Part shown: in pieces, positions 8,792-14,298 of the stretch
How the letters are laid out: each line of letters starts with the position of its first letter
Numbering within the stretch: position 1 is the first letter of the stretch
DNA from: an uncultured Collinsella sp.
Lineage (GTDB): Bacteria; Actinomycetota; Coriobacteriia; Coriobacteriales; Coriobacteriaceae
NCBI GenBank assembly: GCA_902472315.1
Contig: CABRNM010000027.1
Coordinates: 1-17,442, forward strand
DNA: 17,442 nt
Reading direction: 5' to 3'
Notes under the pieces: model-generated
The model's database searches: none
Seen by the model: only the letters and a program-made list of their open reading frames with translations
What the model was told of the DNA's origin: nothing
Made by a program: the position numbers and the translations under genes

Positions 8792-9499
8792 ATGGCTGAT
8801 CATGTTTTGGACCGGGGACGTCTGGCCGAGGCCGTCGGTGACGATATTGCCGACATGGCCCAGTTCTGGATGCTGCGCAAGTTTCAGTTTTTGGAGTCGG
8901 CTCGCACACAGTTCGAAGTGATAGTCGATCCATGGCTCAGCTATTGCGAGGAGCCCTCGCAAAACGAAATCATGGCCTATAACATGGCATTTACCGATTG
9001 GCTGCTGTTCGAGCGTCCCTATTACCATGGCAAGACACTGCTTGAGCTGTATGTTGACGAGCCGCCGGCGTCGCTTTCGCCCGCTTCGCTCAGGCGGCTC
9101 GAACAGGTGCGCGACACGCACTATTTCTCGCGCTTTGGCATTTTGGACAAGGACCCTGCGACTGGTATGGTCGCGCTGCGTGACACGCGCACCGACCGTC
9201 GTTTTGATGTCTACGACCCACATATCGTGCAAAAAGAGCACTGGCGCGATGGTGCGATTGCGGTGCGCATCGCGTGCGTTGACGATGTTTGGCTGACGGC
9301 GGGACAGCTCTACCTCTACGACATTGCGCGCCTGAGCGATACGGCGGTCGACGGGCCTGGCGCCGTTCATCCGGAAGACCTAGAAGATGGCTTCGACACC
9401 TCGTGTATCAGCTTCTTTTTGAGGCTGGTCCGCGACATCATGGGTGCCCAGGGGCGGTATGTGAAGTCGCTCAACATCTACGAACAGGAATGGGAGTAG
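8792..9499 (+). CDS. Hypothetical 235-aa soluble protein
   Basis: I do not recognise this family. The start is well supported: GAGGAGG lies five bases before the ATG. The protein is acidic, has no signal peptide or membrane segment, and is rich in aromatic residues. Notable stretches are FWMLRKFQFLESA at about 25-37, the aromatic block DWLLFERPYYHGKT at about 69-82, and a probable beta-rich middle region (RRFDVYDPHIV, then WLTAGQLYLYD). The C-terminal third contains SCISFFLRLVRDIM, which looks helical. It has its own possible promoter and is followed by array A3 and the AbiEi/DUF559 gene on the same strand, about 360 bp away, so co-transcription is uncertain. It is a real gene judged by ribosome site, length and composition; I assign no function. 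Confidence 0.8.
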   Translation: MADHVLDRGRLAEAVGDDIADMAQFWMLRKFQFLESARTQFEVIVDPWLSYCEEPSQNEIMAYNMAFTDWLLFERPYYHGKTLLELYVDEPPASLSPASLRRLEQVRDTHYFSRFGILDKDPATGMVALRDTRTDRRFDVYDPHIVQKEHWRDGAIAVRIACVDDVWLTAGQLYLYDIARLSDTAVDGPGAVHPEDLEDGFDTSCISFFLRLVRDIMGAQGRYVKSLNIYEQEWE

Positions 9500-9505
9500 G
9501 GGATG

Positions 9506-9539
9506 GGCAGTTGTCGCCCGCCTTGCCCTCTGCCTTTTT
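9506..9539 (+). terminator. Weak candidate terminator after the 235-aa gene
   Basis: GGCAG (9506-9510) can pair with CTGCC (9530-9534), immediately followed by five T residues (9535-9539). The stem is only five base pairs with a 19-base loop, so it is weak. The first unit of array A3 begins on the next base, so the array's stem may matter too. Confidence 0.35.
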
Positions 9540-9836
9540 GTCTCGATCAGTAACGTCTAGAGACCATTTGGACCCGTAGTTGTTACAGATCGAGATGAAC
9601 AATGCAGACTCGACTGAATGTCTCGATCTGTAACAACAAGGGGCCGTTTGGCCATCTAACTGTTACAGATCAAGACGGAAGGTTGGCGCCTGCCGAAAGA
9701 TCTCGATCTGTAACGGGAAGGGGCCAAAATTCGACCTACCTGTTACAGATCGAGATAAAGGTTGGACGCACGACTGAGAATCTCGATCTGTAACAACTAG
9801 AGGCTCAAAGACTGTCTTCCTGTTACAGATCAAGAC
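9540..9836. repeat. Palindrome array A3: four 57-bp units, exact 80-bp period
   Basis: Units at 9540-9596, 9620-9676, 9700-9756 and 9780-9836 have three identical 23-bp spacers in length and start exactly 80 bp apart. The second and fourth units carry the right-arm variant CAAGAC, and the third has matched outer bases (A with T). Spacers two and three contain AAGGTTGG near their left end. The last unit stops 26 bp before the start codon I prefer for the next gene, so the array occupies that gene's whole promoter region. Units two to four resemble units one, three and four of array A4 in both core and spacer sequence. Confidence 0.96.
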
Positions 9837-9862
9837 GTTTGACGGCGGCGGCAACAGCGGCG

Positions 9863-10933
9863 ATGGCCCATTTCTCCGATATGGTGGTGATGGAAGTGTC
9901 TAATACCGTTCTTAAACACAAACAGGCGACACGTAACACCTTGGCGCGGAATAGGATGCTTGCCAGGCTCACGGAGGCGGCTGAACAAGACGTACTGCTT
10001 GTGACACACGACAATGCCGAGCTTATGTGGCTGCGGCGCCATGTGGGAACCGATGATATTGCGGAGCCCGAGCCGTATTTGTTCTGCTTGCAACATGATT
10101 GGGTTGTACTGACGCCGGCGGAGCGAGCGCTGCGTACCATCAAAGGGCTTGCAGAGTTTCATCCCGATTGGGCGTTTTGGGGTTATGACGCGGCACTTTT
10201 GTGGGGTCTGGAGGTGCCGAATGATCTGCTTGGGCCGCGATTTCTTGTTAAGACAGGTTGCTCGGTGCCGCTGAGTGCAGGATGCCGGCTTTTGCGTCCG
10301 CAGGCGGCGGGTGCGCTTGAGCGCGTCGACGGCGTTCGAGTGACGCCGTTTTGGCGCACGGTGGAGGATTGTCTGCTGCGTGCGCCGTTTTCGTATGGTC
10401 TGGCGATCGCCGATTCTGCATTGCGGGCGAAGAGCATGTCGCGCGGCGACCTCTGCGAACGGCTCCAGGTCGATTGCGAGGGCAGGCGAGGGTATCGCAG
10501 AGCTCAGGTGATTGCGTCGCATGCGGACGGGCTGTCCGAGAACGGCGGCGAGTCTCGCTTTCGGGCGTTCTTTATTGCATACGGCTTTCCGGTTCCGGAG
10601 TTGCAGGTGGAGTTTCGCGATCCGCTCGATTCGAGCCAGGTGTTTCGGGTCGATTATTTCTGGAGGCTCGAGGACGGGACGTGCGTGATTGGCGAGCTCG
10701 ACGGAAAGGGGAAGTACACCTTGCAGAACGGCGAGGGTCGGGAGTCGGTCGACCCGTTCGTGGCAGAGCGTCAGCGGGAGTCTCATCTGACAATGCTCGG
10801 GCACAAGGTGCTTCGGTTCACGTTTGATGAGCTCAAGAACCCGGGAAAGCTGGTTGAAAAGATGAGGCTAGCAGGTATTCCGCGACGGGCCGATTTGGCT
10901 GAGGAATGGAAGCGTCAGTGGTATGGGCGTTGA
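9863..10933 (+). CDS. AbiEi-like protein with C-terminal DUF559 nuclease-like domain
   Basis: A 356-aa protein resembling the actinobacterial group annotated as type IV antitoxin AbiEi-domain proteins. The N-terminal half fits the AbiEi/winged-helix and linker region (LTPAERALRT, then FWGYDAALLWGLEVP). The C-terminal third has the order expected of a PD-(D/E)XK-type fold, as in DUF559 and Vsr proteins: E230 in GGESRF, D264 in RVDYFW, and E278, D280 and K282 in GELDGKGKY, followed by a final strand-helix (HKVLRFTFDEL). All candidate catalytic residues are present. The start is uncertain: ATG 9863 has only a weak GC-rich upstream, ATG 9908 follows GGTGGTG-like sequence, and a TTG at 9839 abuts array A3. 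No adjacent AbiEii nucleotidyltransferase toxin is seen, so it is unlikely to be a standard two-gene toxin-antitoxin pair. It is bracketed by arrays A3 and A4. The family call is fairly sure; nuclease activity and target are inference. Confidence 0.82.
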   Translation: MAHFSDMVVMEVSNTVLKHKQATRNTLARNRMLARLTEAAEQDVLLVTHDNAELMWLRRHVGTDDIAEPEPYLFCLQHDWVVLTPAERALRTIKGLAEFHPDWAFWGYDAALLWGLEVPNDLLGPRFLVKTGCSVPLSAGCRLLRPQAAGALERVDGVRVTPFWRTVEDCLLRAPFSYGLAIADSALRAKSMSRGDLCERLQVDCEGRRGYRRAQVIASHADGLSENGGESRFRAFFIAYGFPVPELQVEFRDPLDSSQVFRVDYFWRLEDGTCVIGELDGKGKYTLQNGEGRESVDPFVAERQRESHLTMLGHKVLRFTFDELKNPGKLVEKMRLAGIPRRADLAEEWKRQWYGR

Positions 10934-10974
10934 GGGGTGCAACTGACACGGATATGGTTGTTCCTGCCGGGTTT

Positions 10975-11272
10975 GTCTCGATCTGTAACAACAAGGGGCC
11001 GTTTGGCCTCGTAACTGTTACAGATCAAGACAAAAGGTTGGCTACCGCTAAAAGATCTCAATCTGTAACGTCTAGAGGCCGAAAACCTGTCTACTTGTTA
11101 CAGATTTAGACGTTTGGCGATGGGGCCGGAGAATATCTCGATCTGTAACATCTGACGGTCAAAATTCGACCCAACTGTTACAGATTGAGACAAAGGTTGG
11201 ACGCGATGTCGAAAAATCTCGATCTGTAACATTTGGAAGGTTAAAGACGGTCTACTTGTTACAGATCAAGAC
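10975..11272. repeat. Palindrome array A4: four 57-bp units
   Basis: Units at 10975-11031, 11055-11111, 11135-11191 and 11216-11272 have periods of 80, 80 and 81 bp. The first starts 41 bp after the AbiEi/DUF559 stop codon. Core and spacer similarity to A3 is clear: unit one shares AACAAGGGGCCGTTTGGCC with A3 unit two, unit three shares CAAAATTCGACC with A3 unit three, and the third spacer begins AAAGGTTGGACGC as in A3. Both arrays end CAAGACGTTT. This indicates a common origin of the two arrays rather than independent assembly. Confidence 0.96.
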
Positions 11273-11423
11273 GTTTTGCTGGAACGACCGAAGCATCGCT
11301 GCACTGGTCTGTTCATCCTCACGCCCTTTTCTTCCTCCCGTTAGCCGATATGTCCGCAGCAACCCTGTCGCGCTAGGTAATAATGGACAAATGTTCAAGT
11401 TAATCGTGAGGGAGGAGCTCGAT
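11273..11423. other. Leader of the amidohydrolase gene
   Basis: About 150 bases between A4 and the amidohydrolase start. TAATAAT at 11378-11384 could act as a -10, but no -35 is visible at the right distance. The strong ribosome site GAGGGAGGAG lies just before the start codon. Nothing else is supported here. Confidence 0.35.
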
Positions 11424-12794
11424 ATGGCGTCTGCCGATCGTTCCACGCTGTTTATCAATGCGACCGTCCTGGATGGTTCGGAACATATGGAGCCGCAGCC
11501 CGACATGGCCGTGGTCGTTGAGCGCGGCGTCATCACGTGGATGGGGCCGAGTGCTGTGGCGCAGGCGCCTGCAGGTGCCGAGGTCATCGACCTGGCAGGG
11601 GCGTATCTCATGCCAGGCCTCATCAATATGCATGTGCATCTGTGCGGTTCGGGCAAGCCGGTTTCGGCGGGCGATGCGGGCGCGCTGATGAAGAAGCTCG
11701 ATAATCCCGTGGGGCGCGCCATCGTGCGCCATATCCTCAAAGGTAGCGCCCAACAACAGCTGGCAAGTGGCGTGACCACGGTGCGCGGCGCGGGCGACCC
11801 GCTGTTTGCCGATCTTGCCGTGCGCGATGCTATCGATGCCGGCAAGTATCAAGGTCCTCGCCTGGTGGCGCCGGGAACGGGCGTCACGGTGCCGAGCGGC
11901 CATGGTGCAGGCTTGTTCGCCCAGGTGGCCAACAGTCCCGCCGAGGCAGCCGAACAGGTGCGTGACCTGTATGCGCGCGGTGCCGACGTCATTAAGCTGT
12001 TCGTAACGGGCGGCGTGTTCGACGCGACCGAGGTGGGCGAGCCGGGCGTGCTGCGTATGCCGGTGGAGGTTGCCGCGGCGGCGTGCAAGGCGGCGCACGA
12101 GGTTGGCCTTCCGGTTATGGCCCATGTCGAGAGTACCGAGGGCGTGAGGGCCGCGCTTGAGGCCGGCGTTGACACGATTGAGCACGGCGCTCCGTTGACG
12201 CCCGAGATCCTGGAGCTGTACCGCGGCGCCGCGGGTACGCAGCTCGAGGGGCGTGCGCCGAGTGTGACCTGCACCATCAGCCCGGCGCTGCCGTTTGTGT
12301 TGCTCGACCCGGAAAAGACCCATTCGACCGATACGCAAAAGAAGAACGGCGACATCGTGTGCTCGGGCATTATCGAGAGCGCTCGTGCCGCACTGGAAGC
12401 TGGCGTTAGGGTGGGCCTTGGCACAGATTCGAGCTGCCCGTTCGTGACGCAGTACGACATGTGGCGTGAGGTGGCCTATTTTGCCAAGTATGTTGGCGTA
12501 AGTAACGCCTTCGCGCTGTATACGGCCACGCAGGTCAATGCCGAGCTGCTGGGGCTGGGCGGCGAGACCGGCACAATCGAGTGCGGTAAGGCCGCCGATA
12601 TCCTGGTGACGCGCAAGAACCCGCTCGATGACCTGCGCGCCCTGCGAGAGCCGATGCACGTGATGTGTCGTGGCGATCTGATGCGCAAGCTCAAGGTGAA
12701 GCATATTCCCGAGGTGGACGCCGAGCTCGACACGATTATGGCCATGCCTGCCGAAGCGCTGGCCGAGGAGCTCGCCCGCGACGGCGTGGCGTAA
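11424..12794 (+). CDS. Metal-dependent amidohydrolase (imidazolonepropionase-like)
   Basis: A 456-aa cytoplasmic hydrolase of the amidohydrolase superfamily, in the group related to imidazolonepropionase and Xaa-Pro dipeptidase-like enzymes. The binuclear metal site is readable in full: H70 and H72 in NMHVH, the likely carboxylated K191 in VIKLFVTGG, H234 in MAHVES, H254 in TIEHG, and D335 in LGTDSS. The small N-terminal and C-terminal beta segments (residues 1-60 and about 395-430, ADILV) complete the usual composite fold. The start at 11424 is chosen for its strong GAGGGAGGAG; the reading frame is open further upstream into array A4, but that part carries no domain. Hydrolysis of a cyclic amide or of a proline-containing dipeptide is what the family suggests. 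No histidine-degradation genes are nearby, so a role as hutI is unlikely and the substrate cannot be read from context. Confidence 0.88.
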   Translation: MASADRSTLFINATVLDGSEHMEPQPDMAVVVERGVITWMGPSAVAQAPAGAEVIDLAGAYLMPGLINMHVHLCGSGKPVSAGDAGALMKKLDNPVGRAIVRHILKGSAQQQLASGVTTVRGAGDPLFADLAVRDAIDAGKYQGPRLVAPGTGVTVPSGHGAGLFAQVANSPAEAAEQVRDLYARGADVIKLFVTGGVFDATEVGEPGVLRMPVEVAAAACKAAHEVGLPVMAHVESTEGVRAALEAGVDTIEHGAPLTPEILELYRGAAGTQLEGRAPSVTCTISPALPFVLLDPEKTHSTDTQKKNGDIVCSGIIESARAALEAGVRVGLGTDSSCPFVTQYDMWREVAYFAKYVGVSNAFALYTATQVNAELLGLGGETGTIECGKAADILVTRKNPLDDLRALREPMHVMCRGDLMRKLKVKHIPEVDAELDTIMAMPAEALAEELARDGVA

Positions 12795-12845
12795 GCGCGC
12801 GATATGGCGATGCGACAAAGGGACAATCCTTTTGTCATAATCAGA

Positions 12846-12880
12846 AAAAGCCGAGGTCCCAGTGCGAGGCCTCGGCTTTT
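12846..12880. terminator. Bidirectional intrinsic terminator
   Basis: AAAAGCCGAGG (12846-12856) pairs with CCTCGGCTTTT (12870-12880) around a 13-base loop. An A-run precedes and a T-run ends the stem, so it works on both strands. It sits between the convergent ends of the amidohydrolase gene (stop at 12794) and the zinc-ribbon gene (stop at 12902). A smaller flanking symmetry, GACAAA at 12813-12818 with TTTTGTC nearby, may belong to another repeat. Confidence 0.85.
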
Positions 12881-12901
12881 ATTTGTCCCATGGTATGGCG
12901 G

Positions 12902-13375
12902 CTAGGAGCGCGTCTCCATCTTGGCGTGGCACTTGGGGCAGGTGACGCGGATCTTGCCCTTGCCCTTGGGGACGGAGAGCATCTGGCCGCAGTTGGGGCA
13001 CTTGAGGTATGCCGTGGTCTTGCGACCCTTCCACATCTTCTTGGCCGTGCGCTTGGCACGCTCAAAGTCTTCCTTGCTGGTGCCGGCCGCGCGTGAGGTG
13101 CTGGCCGCTGCAGCGCCGCCGCCCAAACTGGCGACGAACTTGCCCAAGCCGGGGACATTGGCGGTCGCAGCGACAAAGGCCTCGTTCTCCTTGCGACGTG
13201 CATCGGTATTTTTGGACAGGCCGCGCAGCACGCCAATCACGATGACGGCGATGGCAATCCAGCTGAGCCACTGGATGCGGGCCATCGATCCGATCATTGC
13301 GATGACGATGCCGACAAAACCCATCACGATGGTGAGCTCATCGGCGCCATTGCGACCCTTCATAAAGTCATTCAT
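12902..13375 (-). CDS. Membrane protein with C-terminal zinc ribbon
   Basis: A 157-aa hypothetical protein. Residues about 14-32 and 36-53 form two hydrophobic helices separated by a short turn, so it should be a membrane hairpin. A charged linker with a Gly/Ala-rich stretch (residues 84-98) leads to a Lys-rich segment, then a zinc ribbon with C126, C129, C146 and C149 (CPNC and CPKC). The ribbon is probably cytoplasmic and could bind nucleic acid or protein. The ATG at 13375 follows AAAGG nine bases upstream and is preferred over a start ten codons earlier. A possible -10 (TATAAA on this strand, 13414-13409) lies upstream, next to the nested repeat at 13431-13477. It follows csoR on the same strand but has its own likely promoter, so a copper role is not implied. 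Confidence 0.85.
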   Translation of the reverse strand: MNDFMKGRNGADELTIVMGFVGIVIAMIGSMARIQWLSWIAIAVIVIGVLRGLSKNTDARRKENEAFVAATANVPGLGKFVASLGGGAAAASTSRAAGTSKEDFERAKRTAKKMWKGRKTTAYLKCPNCGQMLSVPKGKGKIRVTCPKCHAKMETRS

Positions 13376-13408
13376 GCAAATTGCCTTTCGTTCGATATGC
13401 TGCACGCC

Positions 13409-13414
13409 TTTATA
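13409..13414 (-). promoter_or_regulatory. Possible -10 box for the zinc-ribbon gene
   Basis: Read on the minus strand this is TATAAA, 34 bases before the start codon at 13375. The -35 would fall at the edge of the nested repeat at 13431-13477 and is not a good match. Only the -10 supports this call. Confidence 0.3.
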
Positions 13415-13430
13415 CCCGATTTAGAGCAAG

Positions 13431-13477
13431 GGGGACAGGTTAATCTGCACCAGTGTGGTGCAAGCATACCTGTCCCC
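13431..13477. repeat. Nested inverted repeat (GGGGACAGGT element)
   Basis: Outer arms GGGGACAGGT (13431-13440) and ACCTGTCCCC (13468-13477) are exact complements. Inside them TGCACCA (13446-13452) and TGGTGCA (13456-13462) form a second perfect stem with a three-base loop. It lies between csoR and the zinc-ribbon gene, both on the minus strand. No T-run follows on that strand, so it resembles an interspersed structured element. It shares the GGGGACA motif with the repeat downstream of gltD. Confidence 0.85.
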
Positions 13478-13521
13478 GGAACACCAAGACGGTGCAAAGA
13501 AGTCTTTCCCCAATGCCCCAA

Positions 13522-13794
13522 TTACTTGGAGAGCTTGTCGACGACGCGTTCGATCTCGGCGAGCTTGGCGGCTTTAAGGTCTTCGTCGCCCGATTCGATT
13601 GCCGAAGTCACGCAGCCCTCGATATGCGCCTTGAGCACGTCGGCGTTAATGCGCGCGAGGAGCGCCTGTGTGGCCATGAGCTGCGTGGAGATATCGACGC
13701 AATAACGGTCCTCATCGACCATCCGCAAGATGCCGTCGATCTGGCCGCGTGCCGTCTTGAGCATGCGGGTCACCGATTTGTGGTCTGCCATCAT
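13522..13794 (-). CDS. csoR: Copper-sensing repressor, CsoR family
   Basis: A 90-aa all-helical DNA-binding repressor of the CsoR/RcnR (DUF156) family that releases its operator when it binds Cu(I). The copper ligands are present at the family spacing: C32 in RYCVD, H57 and C61 in LKAHIEGC. The separations of 25 and 4 residues match those of the Mycobacterium tuberculosis protein. Two adjacent ATG codons (13794 and 13791) follow GAGGA; the first is six bases away and I use it. It is the last gene of the order copA-copZ-csoR on this strand. No CsoR-type box is seen directly upstream, so it is probably transcribed from the copA promoter and is thus autoregulated through that operator. A 24-bp inverted repeat lies in the gap before it. 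Confidence 0.93.
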   Translation of the reverse strand: MMADHKSVTRMLKTARGQIDGILRMVDEDRYCVDISTQLMATQALLARINADVLKAHIEGCVTSAIESGDEDLKAAKLAEIERVVDKLSK

Positions 13795-13836
13795 GGCGGG
13801 TCCTCGTTTCTGGTCGATCTTTCGGATGTCCCCGTC

Positions 13837-13903
13837 AGTTGCGGTGAAATACGGACTGTTTAAAGGCCTAGGGCGGCTCAACAGTCCGTATTTCACCGCA
13901 ACT
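13837..13903. repeat. 24-bp perfect inverted repeat between copZ and csoR
   Basis: Left arm 13837-13860 (starting AGTTGCGGTGAAATACGG) and right arm 13880-13903 are exact complements over 24 bp, with a 19-base loop. It fills most of the gap between the copZ stop (13930) and the csoR start (13794). In the mRNA it would form a very stable stem about 42 bases before csoR. There is no T-run after it on the minus strand. The sequence is unrelated to the 57-bp units and to the other repeats here. Confidence 0.92.
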
Positions 13904-13929
13904 TCTGAGGATTGAGTAGGCAGCATCTG

Positions 13930-14151
13930 CTATGCGGCGGTCACGGATAGGGCGTGGAACTTCTCGCCCGCGGCCTCGACGGCGGCGGCGAGCTGCTCGG
14001 CGGTTACGGTGTCGGCGCACTCCACCTGGACGGTCTGGGTCTCGTGATCGGCGTCGGCGTCGGTCACGCCGGCCACGTTGAGCAACGCCGTTTCGACGGT
14101 GGCGTCGCAGTGGCCGCACATAAGACCGGAAGTCTTGATTGTGTAATGCAT
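13930..14151 (-). CDS. copZ: Heavy-metal-associated (copper chaperone) protein
   Basis: A 73-aa single HMA-domain protein that would carry Cu(I) to the CopA pump. The metal-binding motif is GLMCGHC with C12 and C15; Leu replaces the usual Met/Phe before the CxxC loop region. Length and the beta-alpha-beta-beta-alpha-beta pattern fit the family's usual 65-75 residues. The ATG at 14151 follows AGAGGA with six bases between. A longer reading frame from 14262 would run through the imperfect inverted repeat and lacks any domain, so I reject it. It lies between copA and csoR on the same strand. An independent promoter is not visible. Confidence 0.9.
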   Translation of the reverse strand: MHYTIKTSGLMCGHCDATVETALLNVAGVTDADADHETQTVQVECADTVTAEQLAAAVEAAGEKFHALSVTAA

Positions 14152-14176
14152 GGGTATTCCTCTCTGTTGTGTCGGC

Positions 14177-14270
14177 TTTCCCAGGCACCCGACCTTGACC
14201 TTCAAGCCGTCGCTCGCGTACCAAAGTACGCGTCGCTCCTCTTTCAGGTCAATCTCGGGCACCTGGAAAA
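14177..14270. repeat. Long imperfect inverted repeat between copA and copZ
   Basis: Arms of about 45 bases (14177-14221 and 14226-14270) meet around a four-base loop CAAA. The apex is perfect (CGCGTAC against GTACGCG). Further out the match is imperfect but continues through TTGACCT, CCCGA and CCAGG on the left and their complements on the right. In the copper mRNA it would form a hairpin of about 94 bases. It could be a relic of a mobile palindromic element or an mRNA processing or stability element. Confidence 0.75.
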
Positions 14271-14298
14271 CCCGTTCTAAATGGACTAAATGGTGAGC

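Noticed and set aside
9540..9836. Array units as ordinary intrinsic terminators
   Set aside because: Stems are not followed by T-runs, they occur in multiples at fixed period, and other arrays lie upstream of divergent genes.
9863..10933. Classical AbiE toxin-antitoxin pair
   Set aside because: No AbiEii nucleotidyltransferase gene is adjacent; the next gene is an amidohydrolase beyond array A4.
11256..11423. Longer amidohydrolase start inside array A4
   Set aside because: The frame is open, but the added 56 residues come from repeat and leader sequence, and the strong ribosome site is at the 11424 start.
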